Position numbers and translations under genes: made by a program | Notes under the pieces: model-generated | Told to the model about the DNA's origin: nothing | Databases searched by the model: none | Seen by the model: the letters and a program-made list of their open reading frames with translations, nothing else | From: Ligilactobacillus equi DSM 15833 = JCM 10991 | GTDB taxonomy: Bacteria > Bacillota > Bacilli > Lactobacillales > Lactobacillaceae | Assembly: GCF_000615765.1 (NCBI RefSeq) | Contig: NZ_BAMI01000019.1 | Span: 1-33,543, forward strand | Direction of reading: 5' to 3' | DNA length: 33,543 nt | In this document: in pieces, positions 21,715 to 29,406 of the stretch | Numbering within the stretch: position 1 is the first letter of the stretch | Layout: each line of letters begins with the position of its first letter

Positions 21715-22782
21715 ATGGAAGAAAAATACCCCCAAAATTCGTTGTCAAATACACAAAATATGATAAATCACGTTTCTGAACAACATAGTTCTGAACTTGC
21801 GCCTAGCCTTGGAGCATTTGGTGTTAGACAAACTCCAGATATTAAACAATTAATGATTTGTAAGTTAAAAGTACAAGCTGAATTACCAAGTATTACTAAA
21901 GACAAAACAAACCCACAAACACACAGCCAATATGTATCATTAGACGCGATTAACAAAGCTTTAATGCCTGTAGCATCTAAACACGGTATTGTTATTACGC
22001 CTATTCCAATTAGTAATTCAGAGTATATTGGCATTGCAGTACGCTTGGATCATCCTGAAAGTGGACAATGGATTGTATTCCCACCCTACTACATTTCACG
22101 TAACGGAAACAATCGCAATACACGAGCATCTCAAGTCCAAAACGAAGGTGGTATTCTTACCTACTGTAAGAGATATGCTATTTCTGCTGTATTTAATATT
22201 GTTGCTGATGATGATTTGGACGGAAATGTAAGTAACAATAACGGTAACCAATATGGTAACGGATATTACAACAATAACCGCCAGTACAAGAAAAACAATT
22301 ATTACAACAATAATCAACAAAATAGCCGTAATACTTACTACCAAAATAACAATAATTACGCAAGAAATGCACAACAAATGGGATATAATCAACCAGTCCA
22401 ACAAAACACACAAAGAACTCAAAATTATACCCCTAACACATCTGTTCAACAACCTCAAAATGTCCAATACAATACACAACAAAATACTCCAGTACAAAAG
22501 CAAAATAATGTTAATCCTCAACAACAAACACCGCAACCTGTTCAGGCTTCAAAGTCTCAACAAAAGCAATATACTAGTCAAGAACAACTAGCAATTCAGA
22601 ACTATAACAACGTTCTTCAACGTAAATCCACTGAATTACAAGTTCCATCAGATCAGTTACAAAATAAAGTTTTAGAGCAAGTTAATAATATCCTTAGAGG
22701 ACAAGGTGTTGATTACACTACTTTAAGCACTGAACAACAAGCCAATATTTTGAGCCAAGAACTCGAAAAGATTGGTCGCTAA
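21715..22782 (+). CDS. erf: Erf-type single-strand annealing protein with Q/N-rich tail
   Basis: 355 residues. About residues 46-165 are an ERF domain: YVSLDAINKALMPVASKHGI, later NEGGILTYCKRYAISAVFNI followed by ADDDLDGN, the conserved end of the family. Erf proteins anneal complementary single strands in phage-type recombination and replication. From about 168 to 290 the chain is almost only Asn, Gln, Tyr and Thr, which is unusually long low complexity; a short helical segment closes the protein. ATG is preceded by AGAAAGG and an AT-rich region with TATATAAT; no hairpin/TATGTAG element is present, so erf seems to be controlled differently from the neighbouring clamp. Confidence 0.88.
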   Translation: MEEKYPQNSLSNTQNMINHVSEQHSSELAPSLGAFGVRQTPDIKQLMICKLKVQAELPSITKDKTNPQTHSQYVSLDAINKALMPVASKHGIVITPIPISNSEYIGIAVRLDHPESGQWIVFPPYYISRNGNNRNTRASQVQNEGGILTYCKRYAISAVFNIVADDDLDGNVSNNNGNQYGNGYYNNNRQYKKNNYYNNNQQNSRNTYYQNNNNYARNAQQMGYNQPVQQNTQRTQNYTPNTSVQQPQNVQYNTQQNTPVQKQNNVNPQQQTPQPVQASKSQQKQYTSQEQLAIQNYNNVLQRKSTELQVPSDQLQNKVLEQVNNILRGQGVDYTTLSTEQQANILSQELEKIGR

Positions 22783-22790
22783 AAACACAA

Positions 22791-22818
22791 AACAACTAGA
22801 TATTTAGTTGTTTTTTTT
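22791..22818 (+). terminator. Terminator of erf
   Basis: AACAACTA (22791-22798) pairs with TAGTTGTT (22805-22812), 6-nt loop, followed by TTTTTT. Confidence 0.85.
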
Positions 22819-22825
22819 ACGTAAT

Positions 22826-22938
22826 TTAGCATAGAATAATACATATATACAGTAAAGTAAACCAAATGTTATAAGCAAAAAACACCCTTAGTTACTGGTT
22901 TTGTTTGTTTTTTGGTTTGCTTTGCTACATTATGCTAA
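22826..22938 (+). ncRNA. Nested inverted repeats, candidate structured RNA
   Basis: TTAGCATA (22826-22833) pairs with TATGCTAA (22931-22938), and inside it AAACCAAA (22859-22866) pairs with TTTGGTTT (22911-22918). There is no open frame. The segment lies between the erf terminator and element copy 7. No promoter is evident. Confidence 0.35.
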
Positions 22939-22949
22939 TTTAATATTTT

Positions 22950-22984
22950 AAGGCTAAAGCCTTTATTTTTTTTACGATGTAGTT
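22950..22984 (+). promoter_or_regulatory. Dispersed hairpin/TATGTAG element, copy 7
   Basis: AAGGC-TAAA-GCCTT hairpin (22950-22963): A-T replaces G-C at the outer pair and pairing is kept. Then TATTTTTTTT and GATGTAGTT (22976-22984). It heads a run of seven genes (23019-26095). Confidence 0.85.
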
Positions 22985-23018
22985 AAAAATTTATTTAATC
23001 TAGAAAGGAAGAATTACT

Positions 23019-23447
23019 ATGACAACACAAGAAATTATTAACAAATTAAACGAAGAACCTGTTACTTTAGCTGTATTCAATTTTGAAGACAAATCTTTGG
23101 AAATTAAACACCAAACTTTAAAAGAAAGATTAAGCGATTCAGCTGAAGAAGGAGCCTTAGTTAGTGGTAGAGAATTACTTCACTTAAGCGCTGAAGGAGC
23201 TGTACCAACTGTGTATCTAGATGATGTTGAAGAAGGAATTCATATTGATAACATCTACTGCGTAACAACCGAAGAAGTTTACGATTTAGGTACCACATAC
23301 GAATCAGCAAAATCTTATTTAAGTGATGGTTACGTTTCACAACTAACTAACACACAACCAATTGACGACGATATTGAGTACTGGGAAACAATGTTTGGCT
23401 ACAAAGAAATTACAGTCTTTGACGAAGAAGAACTAACATTCTCATAA
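23019..23447 (+). CDS. Unknown 142-aa acidic protein
   Basis: ATG behind AGAAAGGAAG. Strongly acidic with few aromatics; the middle contains EEGALVSGRELLHLSAEGAV and the end DEEELTFS. No recognised domain, membrane segment or metal motif. First gene of the seven-gene run that includes the PcfK-like protein. Small acidic proteins of phages are often DNA mimics or inhibitors, but nothing here establishes that. Confidence 0.7.
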   Translation: MTTQEIINKLNEEPVTLAVFNFEDKSLEIKHQTLKERLSDSAEEGALVSGRELLHLSAEGAVPTVYLDDVEEGIHIDNIYCVTTEEVYDLGTTYESAKSYLSDGYVSQLTNTQPIDDDIEYWETMFGYKEITVFDEEELTFS

Positions 23448-23476
23448 TCCCCTACTCAAAGAAAGAAGTGAATTAA

Positions 23477-24061
23477 ATGATTACTTTAGAAGAAAAAAAG
23501 GCACAAGAAAAACAAACAGTTGATAAAGCACTTAAGATTATGAACGATGAGATGAGTAAAGACATTGAAAAAGACCCTAACATCCCTGACGAGATGTGGA
23601 AATACGCAACTTTCAATTTACATCGTATTCATAACTGGCTATGCGAGAAAACCAATGATAACACTCTTATGAAAGCTATCGTTAAATGGGAAAAACAAGC
23701 AACTATCCTTGGTGCTATGAACTACGTAACTTCTAACTTTAAGGAGTTAGCAAAAAAGCTTTACGATTCCAAAGTAACCGTACCGGGAGTTGTAAAAGTA
23801 AATCAAGGTATCGGGTTTGATATCCCTGATGAAGCAGTATTTCAGTTAGTACGTAGATACTATGTTTTCTTTGCCCCTCAAGAGAAAGAAACTGAAGTGT
23901 TTAGACCTACAACAACAAATACTGGAACATCAAATGACAGTGATAATGCTATGCCAACAGCCGATAGCATCATCAAGAAAGCTAAGGAAAATAGCAAAAA
24001 TCAAAAGAAAGAACAAAAGAAACAAGAAACAGAAGAAATCAGTTTATTTGATTTCGTATAG
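23477..24061 (+). CDS. PcfK-like protein with clamp-motif-like C-terminus
   Basis: 194 residues from ATG behind AAAGAAGTG. The first 130 residues are helical, with NYVTSNFKELAKKLYDSK and GFDIPDEAVFQLVRRYYVFF; this resembles the core of PcfK-like proteins of conjugative plasmids (first described on pCF10), whose function is not established. A Lys/Gln-rich disordered linker follows, then the end EEISLFDFV. ISLFDF resembles the clamp-binding peptide QL(S/D)LF except for the first position. A PcfJ-like protein is encoded at 26201, so the pair occurs in the same element. The family call is by eye and moderate. Confidence 0.5.
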   Translation: MITLEEKKAQEKQTVDKALKIMNDEMSKDIEKDPNIPDEMWKYATFNLHRIHNWLCEKTNDNTLMKAIVKWEKQATILGAMNYVTSNFKELAKKLYDSKVTVPGVVKVNQGIGFDIPDEAVFQLVRRYYVFFAPQEKETEVFRPTTTNTGTSNDSDNAMPTADSIIKKAKENSKNQKKEQKKQETEEISLFDFV

Positions 24062-24088
24062 AAAATTAGAAAGAAGGAAAAATTAATT

Positions 24089-24328
24089 ATGAAAACAGCT
24101 ATTAGAGACAAAGGAGGACTTAACCTCGAACTTCAACATTACAATGCAGCCCGTATCTTCTTAGAAAACAAATCGAAAGATAAAGGGTTAAACTTTGCAG
24201 AGGACGTTGATTTTACGAGTTTAAATGAAATCCAAGATATTGCAAATAAAATTTATCAAGACATGCGTATTACCCCTGAAGAACAAGAGAAATTTCTTAA
24301 CACTATCAACAACTTAATGACAATATAG
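24089..24328 (+). CDS. Unknown 79-aa protein
   Basis: ATG behind AAGAAGGAAAAA. Helical, acidic; MKTAIRDKGGLNLELQHYNA at the start, ITPEEQEKFLNTINNL at the end. 27 bp after the PcfK-like gene and 17 bp before the next, so part of the same operon. No family recognised. Confidence 0.65.
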   Translation: MKTAIRDKGGLNLELQHYNAARIFLENKSKDKGLNFAEDVDFTSLNEIQDIANKIYQDMRITPEEQEKFLNTINNLMTI

Positions 24329-24345
24329 AAAGGAAGAACTTTTAA

Positions 24346-24978
24346 ATGGGATACCTATCATTAATCGCTTTTAACGATTACAAACAAGCACAGAAACAAA
24401 ACGAAAAAATGCAAAAAGCAGCAAGCATCCCAAAAAGTGCAGCGTTACGTTTTATCGAAAATGCCGTTAGTGCTGTTAACGGATATGATACTGGATACTT
24501 CCTTGCTAAAGAAAGTCCAAACAACTCCCAGTTAGTGAATAAGATGGCATTAACGTATCTTCGCCCTGCTTACAACATCAGCTTTGCTAAAGGAGGCTTA
24601 ATTAAAGCAGAAAAGAAGCCTGCCAAAGAACTGTTACTGTTAAAACAACAAATCATTAACGACACACTTAAAAAGCGTAATAAGTTCTTTACACGTTACG
24701 GCTTTGATTATCGTGATTACGAAATGTACAAGAAGGTATATCTAAGCAAATACATTGCTACAAACAATGAGTTACCTAAAGAAGAGCCTGCATTCTTTAA
24801 TGACTTACGCAATCTTCAACAAATTGACAACGATAAATTCATCTATGTCTTTTCTGATAGTTTATCGTACATGACCACTATTACTGACTTAAGTCGCTTA
24901 AACAAGTATTCAGCATTCGACTTAGGCCCACAAGAATTCTTTATTCTACCTACAGTACATGTGGAATATAAGAACTAA
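24346..24978 (+). CDS. Unknown 210-aa protein
   Basis: ATG behind AGAAAGGAAGA. Basic N-terminal half (AALRFIENAVSAVNGYDTGY and later KKRNKFFTRYGFDYRDYEMY), then a more hydrophobic end (QEFFILPTVHVEYKN). No membrane helix or known catalytic motif seen. Lies inside the copy-7 operon. Confidence 0.7.
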   Translation: MGYLSLIAFNDYKQAQKQNEKMQKAASIPKSAALRFIENAVSAVNGYDTGYFLAKESPNNSQLVNKMALTYLRPAYNISFAKGGLIKAEKKPAKELLLLKQQIINDTLKKRNKFFTRYGFDYRDYEMYKKVYLSKYIATNNELPKEEPAFFNDLRNLQQIDNDKFIYVFSDSLSYMTTITDLSRLNKYSAFDLGPQEFFILPTVHVEYKN

Positions 24979-25000
24979 AAACTAAGGAGAAAAATTAATT

Positions 25001-25282
25001 ATGGAAATTGAAAAATTCAATGCAATAGCAGCTAAACCAGAAGAAATTTACCAATTAGGTAACATTATTTCTTCTGAAGAAAGTTATTTCTACGTAATCC
25101 AGCTTTATAACGGTAATTATGCATTGCTTAACTTAGAAACTAACTCAGTAGTCAATAGCAGCTACGTTGAAAAATCAGAATTTAAAACTTCAAAAGAATT
25201 AGCAAAAGCATACTACACACCATGCGATCACGTTATTAAAGCTAAACTCATGATCGAAGAAAATTTTAAGGAGGTAAAATAA
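25001..25282 (+). CDS. Unknown 93-aa protein
   Basis: ATG behind AAGGAG. A small beta-rich protein judging from the alternating pattern in ESYFYVIQLYNGNYALLNLE. Its last codons contain the AAGGAGG ribosome binding site of the next gene, whose ATG lies 1 bp after its stop, so the two are tightly coupled. Not recognised. Confidence 0.7.
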   Translation: MEIEKFNAIAAKPEEIYQLGNIISSEESYFYVIQLYNGNYALLNLETNSVVNSSYVEKSEFKTSKELAKAYYTPCDHVIKAKLMIEENFKEVK

Positions 25283-25283
25283 C

Positions 25284-25682
25284 ATGAGCATGAATTATTC
25301 CCCATCGTCCTTTTATTACCCATCGTCCTTATGGGGCATCGTCATTCAAGGAGAAGATTTTGATAAATTTGCTTCAGAACTAAGCAAAAACCACGCCAAA
25401 GACGATACCATAGAAGATATTCTGGATGCCGAATTATCTGGAATTATGACCTATGCAATTCTTCACCCTAATGAAGATGCTGTCTCACCTGATTTAGACA
25501 TCTACTCAGAACATATCTTAATCTTAGGTCTTGATAAACAACCCGACCTAACCAGTGGGCCAGCCTATGGAAGCTTAGACGAAGCAATCAATGAAATCAA
25601 AAAGAAAGTAGGAAAATTCATCCCAGAAAACTTCAATTACAAAGAAAATATGGGATGTCATTCCTATGCATTTTATGGATAG
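25284..25682 (+). CDS. Unknown 132-aa protein
   Basis: The start at the first of two nearby ATGs follows AAGGAGG by 9 nt; the second (two codons on) is also possible. The N-terminus holds a short internal repeat (SPSSFYY / PSSLWG), encoded by a repeated CCCATCGTCCTT at about 25301-25331. The rest is acidic and soluble, ending YKENMGCHSYAFYG. Not recognised. Confidence 0.7.
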   Translation: MSMNYSPSSFYYPSSLWGIVIQGEDFDKFASELSKNHAKDDTIEDILDAELSGIMTYAILHPNEDAVSPDLDIYSEHILILGLDKQPDLTSGPAYGSLDEAINEIKKKVGKFIPENFNYKENMGCHSYAFYG

Positions 25683-25693
25683 GAGACGATTTA

Positions 25694-26095
25694 ATGCCCT
25701 TTTGCGACAAAATAAGCCAACAATTTAGAATGCAAAAAGAAGCGATGTTTTACCCCTTCTTCTTTGTTATTCAAAAAAAGAAAATTCTGCTCTATGTCTA
25801 TAAAAATCAAAGAGACGTTAACCAAGTAATGCAGAAAATTACTTCTAACAGTAATAACGAAGCTTTAAAGAACTCAGAGGACTTCTTGCCAGTAGATACT
25901 ATCGTATTTGATAACTTTTCCGCTTTTATCGGAGAATTGTTCAATTACGAAGATACTGATTTATTAGTTTCCTCTGATGTTAAAAAAGGCGAAGTTCAAC
26001 TAAATGCTAATATCAATAATGCTGAATCCTTTAGTTACGATCAAATGCTCGTAAACTCAGCAATTCAACAAATTGCTAAATCGTTATGTCAATGA
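25694..26095 (+). CDS. Unknown 133-aa protein
   Basis: The ATG behind TAGGAGACG is chosen; the longer in-frame start overlaps the preceding gene without a ribosome binding site. MPFCDKISQQFRMQKEAMFY is followed by the hydrophobic stretch FFFVIQKKKILLYVY, more likely a beta-hairpin than a membrane helix because of its central lysines. The rest is acidic and soluble. Last gene of the copy-7 operon, ending before a terminator. Confidence 0.7.
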   Translation: MPFCDKISQQFRMQKEAMFYPFFFVIQKKKILLYVYKNQRDVNQVMQKITSNSNNEALKNSEDFLPVDTIVFDNFSAFIGELFNYEDTDLLVSSDVKKGEVQLNANINNAESFSYDQMLVNSAIQQIAKSLCQ

Positions 26096-26105
26096 TGATT
26101 AACTA

Positions 26106-26139
26106 TACCTCCAACTTGATTTAGTTGGGGGTATTTTTT
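26106..26139 (+). terminator. Terminator before element copy 8
   Basis: TACCTCCAACT (26106-26116) pairs with AGTTGGGGGTA (26123-26133) in an 11-bp stem with one G-T, followed by TTTTTT. Confidence 0.88.
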
Positions 26140-26140
26140 G

Positions 26141-26173
26141 GGGCTAAAGCCTTATGTTTTTTTCTATGTAGTT
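26141..26173 (+). promoter_or_regulatory. Dispersed hairpin/TATGTAG element, copy 8
   Basis: GGGC-TAAA-GCCT (26141-26152; outer pair G-T), TATGTTTTTTT, TATGTAGTT (26165-26173). It lies 27 nt before the pcfJ-like gene. Confidence 0.85.
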
Positions 26174-26200
26174 ATTAATCGTAAGAAAGAAGGAAAAAAC

Positions 26201-27877
26201 ATGACAAAACAAAAATTAATAAAGATTTGGAACAATCGTTTAAAACCTACCAAAGCATTCTGGAAAGAAGCTCACAGCGAATTTCCCGTTTATATTTGGC
26301 AAAACAAAGAACAAAAGATTGTTTCTTCAACCCGTAAAGTATCTAAACGCTTAATTAACAATATTCGCTTAACTAAAAACACGACGTTTAGAAAAGTAAA
26401 TCAAGACTCATTCATTTACGTCAAAGGCACTAAGAAGCGTATTGAGTTACAAGAATGGGATGTTATTCAAACAACTCCAAACGGAAAAGAAAAGTTCACA
26501 CATGAATTACGCAACCTTATTGTGTTAGAAAAAGGACAAAAGCCCCTACACTTAAACAAGCCTTACCCCGAGTCTAAACACGTTGAAACTGGTCTTAGAA
26601 CAAAGGCTATTTTTGATAGTGCCATGTCTGCTTACATCATAAATGACTTTGTAGCAGAATTAAAGCGTTCTTTTCTGTCTGATTTATTTGTTGACAACCA
26701 ATTTGAAGAAGCTATCAAAGACCAATGCTTTAGATACTATGCAAGAGATTATGAAATTATCGAAAATATAGTTAAGTATCATGACAGGCTTAATCATTTA
26801 GCAAAATTAGGTGCTTATAACGCTATGAAAGCTTTAATTTCATCTTCTCAATACAGCAACATCAACAAAGGAAAGCTAACTGACAAATTCATTCGTGACA
26901 ATGTTGAGTTTCTCAAAGAAAATCCATCTATTTCTCAAATTGGTGATGTGCTTACAAGCAAGACATTAGCCGCTAAGATTGGTGTTGCAGCTTATAAGAT
27001 TTCTAACATGTTTAGAAACAAAATTATTATTCCTGAAGATTTTGCTGAAAGTAATTTGAAATACATTGATTTCAATAAAATTGGCAAAGAAGTATTAAAG
27101 CAAAATAATCTGCGGAATATCCTAGATAATTGTTATAAGTACGCTATGGAAATTGAATTTTGTCAAAAGATTGGCGCCTTTAGAATGGCTGATTACTTAG
27201 TATCTGGGCCTTTAAATTATTATCACAACCTCACAATTGATCGTGAGTTCTTAAAAGCTAACAAGCAAGTTCTAAAGAATAACCCTAGCATTGATTACTT
27301 CTTAAATCGTAGTAGAATTGAAGAATTTGCTAAGGAACTTCGTATTAAGACCGGCAGATTGTCTAACTATCTAATTAAGCATAACGTCTCAATTCAAGCC
27401 TTTGAATCGTATGTAGATAACATTAAGTATTTGAAATGGGACATCAACAAAAAGACACTCTTCCCAGATAAATTTAAAATTAATGCTGAAGACGCTGAAT
27501 TAGCAGTTGAATTAGATAAAGAAACCCAAGAAAATCAAAGCTTAAAGTTGGAATTTGATAAAGCTGTTGATGACTTTAAACAATATGAATTAACATTTAA
27601 GAACTTTGTCTTCACAATTCCACACAAACCTCAAGACTTGATTGAAGAAGGTGTTAAGTTAAACAACTGTCTTAAGAGCTACCGTAGCAAATTTGCTAAA
27701 GAGCAAACAGTTATTGTCTTTGTACGCACAGTTGATGCTCCAAACAAATCATTATTTGCCTTAGAAGTAAACCCTAAGACTAATAATATCGTACAATTTA
27801 GAGCAAAGAACAATGCCCGCCCTTCTGACGAAGCAAATAAGATTGTCAAAGAATACGTTGAACAAGTTGCTGCTTAG
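26201..27877 (+). CDS. PcfJ-like protein
   Basis: 558 residues from the ATG behind AAGAAGGA; the longer in-frame start runs through element copy 8. The N-terminal 450 residues are Lys-rich and helical and not recognised. The C-terminal 100 residues show the PcfJ signature: EGVKLNNCLKSY at about 482-493, KEQTVIVFVR, then SLFALEVNPKTNNIVQFRAK. PcfJ-like proteins occur on conjugative plasmids, integrative elements and phages; their biochemical role is not established. The conserved Cys/Tyr pair and the Gln-x-x-x-Lys-Asn-Asn end are present, so the domain looks intact. It forms a single-gene unit between element copy 8 and a following terminator. Confidence 0.75.
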   Translation: MTKQKLIKIWNNRLKPTKAFWKEAHSEFPVYIWQNKEQKIVSSTRKVSKRLINNIRLTKNTTFRKVNQDSFIYVKGTKKRIELQEWDVIQTTPNGKEKFTHELRNLIVLEKGQKPLHLNKPYPESKHVETGLRTKAIFDSAMSAYIINDFVAELKRSFLSDLFVDNQFEEAIKDQCFRYYARDYEIIENIVKYHDRLNHLAKLGAYNAMKALISSSQYSNINKGKLTDKFIRDNVEFLKENPSISQIGDVLTSKTLAAKIGVAAYKISNMFRNKIIIPEDFAESNLKYIDFNKIGKEVLKQNNLRNILDNCYKYAMEIEFCQKIGAFRMADYLVSGPLNYYHNLTIDREFLKANKQVLKNNPSIDYFLNRSRIEEFAKELRIKTGRLSNYLIKHNVSIQAFESYVDNIKYLKWDINKKTLFPDKFKINAEDAELAVELDKETQENQSLKLEFDKAVDDFKQYELTFKNFVFTIPHKPQDLIEEGVKLNNCLKSYRSKFAKEQTVIVFVRTVDAPNKSLFALEVNPKTNNIVQFRAKNNARPSDEANKIVKEYVEQVAA

Positions 27878-27991
27878 AATTTAGATTATAAATATAATTT
27901 ATATTTCACTTTAAATTGTATTGTACATTTTATTTCAAAATAAGTTTAGAATTTACATTCAGATTGATAAATAGGATGACAATTACATTTA

Positions 27992-28020
27992 AACAACTAT
28001 TTTCTGATAGTTGTTTTATT
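27992..28020 (+). terminator. Terminator after pcfJ-like gene
   Basis: AACAACTAT (27992-28000) pairs with ATAGTTGTT (28007-28015), followed by TTATTTT; about 115 nt after the stop codon. Confidence 0.75.
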
Positions 28021-28056
28021 TTGAAGTTTTAAACTTGTTTATAAAAGCTTCGCTTT

Positions 28057-28090
28057 AAGGGCTAAAGCCTTATTTTCTTGGTTATGTAGG
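28057..28090 (+). promoter_or_regulatory. Dispersed hairpin/TATGTAG element, copy 9
   Basis: AAGGGC-TAAA-GCCTT (28057-28071; imperfect outer stem), ATTTTCTTGG, TATGTAGG (28083-28090). A small AAGC-TTC-GCTT hairpin precedes it. It lies 21 nt before the 188-residue gene. Confidence 0.82.
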
Positions 28091-28111
28091 ATAGAAAGGA
28101 ATTGACTGACA

Positions 28112-28678
28112 ATGTCATTTAATAATATTCTCGTTCAATACAAGTTAGAACCATTAACTGATATTGATAAAGAAATCTTTTTCGAAGAAGCTAAATATTT
28201 CATCACCAACGATGATATTAAACAATTTTTCAGGTTTTTAAACTTTAAAGTCAACATCAAAGATGAGTTAAAAGACAACATTATGCTGTATCTTGATTCT
28301 TGGCTAACGCTTAAGAAATTTCTAGAATATTGTTCATACAAAGGATATTCTAAAAGCGTTGCAATTAAGTATCAAACATGCAATTATGAACTCTTTTATA
28401 CCTTCACTGACAAAGACTCTTTTATTACTTTAAAAGATTTAGAGGATATGGGTTATCGCTATTCGGTAGAACCCCTGTCCGATATTATCGATAAGCTTAA
28501 AGAACAAGATTTAATTTTAAAACAAAACAGTAAAATAGAAAAAGAAATTGAAAAGGAAATGAGTAAAACACATTATGATCCTATGGGAAATCTGAAGATA
28601 CCTGAATATGATGGTTTTGATAATCTTCAAGATTATGTAGATGAATTAATAAAAGTTATTCCAACCTCAAAAATTTAA
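28112..28678 (+). CDS. Unknown 188-aa acidic protein
   Basis: ATG 9 nt behind AGAAAGGAA. Helical and strongly charged, with several aromatic clusters (FFEEAKYFI, IKQFFRFLNFKV) and a Lys/Glu-rich coil near residues 125-150; ends DELIKVIPTSKI. No recognised motif. First of two genes behind element copy 9. Confidence 0.7.
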   Translation: MSFNNILVQYKLEPLTDIDKEIFFEEAKYFITNDDIKQFFRFLNFKVNIKDELKDNIMLYLDSWLTLKKFLEYCSYKGYSKSVAIKYQTCNYELFYTFTDKDSFITLKDLEDMGYRYSVEPLSDIIDKLKEQDLILKQNSKIEKEIEKEMSKTHYDPMGNLKIPEYDGFDNLQDYVDELIKVIPTSKI

Positions 28679-28699
28679 AACAGAAAGGATAAAAATACT

Positions 28700-29059
28700 A
28701 TGATTAAAAGCGGATCACAACATTTATTTGAATTTTATGTACTTGACTTATTACGCAAGTACAACTTGAAAGGAGAAATTGAATACGAAGAGGATGAACT
28801 AACAGGACATCTAATTATCGTTAGTCCTAACTTAGATAAAGTTGTCTTTGATACAAAATTCAACATTGAAAAGTTAGACTTTATTGACAGTCAACAAAAA
28901 ATCAAGAATATGGCTATCAATATTGTCTCAGCAACTTTGTTAAGTGCTCGTCCAATTCCCAATGCAGGAGAATTAGACACTGACTTTATTGAATTAAATC
29001 AAAAGACAGTTGATGAATTCAATACGTTAGGAGGTATTATTGAAGCTACAATGGTATAA
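28700..29059 (+). CDS. Unknown 119-aa protein
   Basis: ATG behind AGAAAGGAT, 21 bp after the 188-residue gene. It begins MIKSGSQHLFEFYVLDLLRK; the middle is acidic and beta-like, the end helical with GELDTDFIELNQKTVDEFNT. Not recognised. Last gene of the copy-9 unit. Confidence 0.7.
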   Translation: MIKSGSQHLFEFYVLDLLRKYNLKGEIEYEEDELTGHLIIVSPNLDKVVFDTKFNIEKLDFIDSQQKIKNMAINIVSATLLSARPIPNAGELDTDFIELNQKTVDEFNTLGGIIEATMV

Positions 29060-29152
29060 GCAACATTATAACCTATATCATGAATCAAAGATGGCATGAC
29101 ATTGAGTTTCGAGGCTCTTTATAGGTATAGTGAAGCGCACTATCACTCACAT

Positions 29153-29203
29153 CTATACACATTGTAAAATACTAAAATGCGTATTACTAAATACTAAACG
29201 CAT
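29153..29203 (-). CDS. Possible 16-aa peptide behind a perfect ribosome binding site
   Basis: On the minus strand AAGAAAGGAGG (29215-29225) lies 11 nt before an ATG whose frame reads MRLVFSNTHFSILQCV and stops. TTGTAGTT occurs twice about 30-40 nt upstream of the ribosome binding site. The site is the best Shine-Dalgarno match in the region, which is hard to explain by chance, but the product is very short. It could be a signalling or toxic peptide, a leader peptide, or nothing. Confidence 0.3.
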   Translation of the reverse strand: MRLVFSNTHFSILQCV

Positions 29204-29292
29204 TAATATATATACCTCCTTTCTTGAATTAATGATAACTACAAATAACTACAACACTACACCGAACATAGAGTGCGTATGTTCTCTAAAAT

Positions 29293-29320
29293 TCAACCTT
29301 ATACGGTTGTTTTTTTTACT
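29293..29320 (+). terminator. Terminator-like hairpin upstream of element copy 10
   Basis: CAACC (29294-29298) pairs with GGTTG (29305-29309), followed by eight T. Confidence 0.7.
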
Positions 29321-29339
29321 TAGGTCCTTATTTATTATT

Positions 29340-29373
29340 GGGCTAAAGCCCATATTATCTTGAATTTGTAGTT
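29340..29373 (+). promoter_or_regulatory. Dispersed hairpin/TATGTAG element, copy 10
   Basis: GGGC-TAAA-GCCC (29340-29351), ATATTATCTTG, TTTGTAGTT (29365-29373). It precedes the membrane-protein gene by 33 nt. Confidence 0.85.
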
Positions 29374-29406
29374 TCTCTACATAGCTACAGAAAGAAGGAA
29401 AAAGAC

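Larger units (their letters stand above)
29060..29335. other. Intergenic region with hairpins, no + strand gene
   Basis: It holds the perfect hairpin ATAGTG-AAGCG-CACTAT (29127-29143), an inverted repeat AATGCGT/ACGCATT around the minus-strand micro-frame, a GAACATA/TATGTTC repeat, and two TTGTAGTT copies reading on the minus strand. A 77-codon + strand frame starting with GTG at 29130 has no ribosome binding site and is not accepted. Confidence 0.5.

Noticed and set aside
29130-29363. 77-codon + strand frame starting with GTG
   Set aside because: No ribosome binding site, composition unlike its neighbours, and it runs through a terminator and element copy 10.
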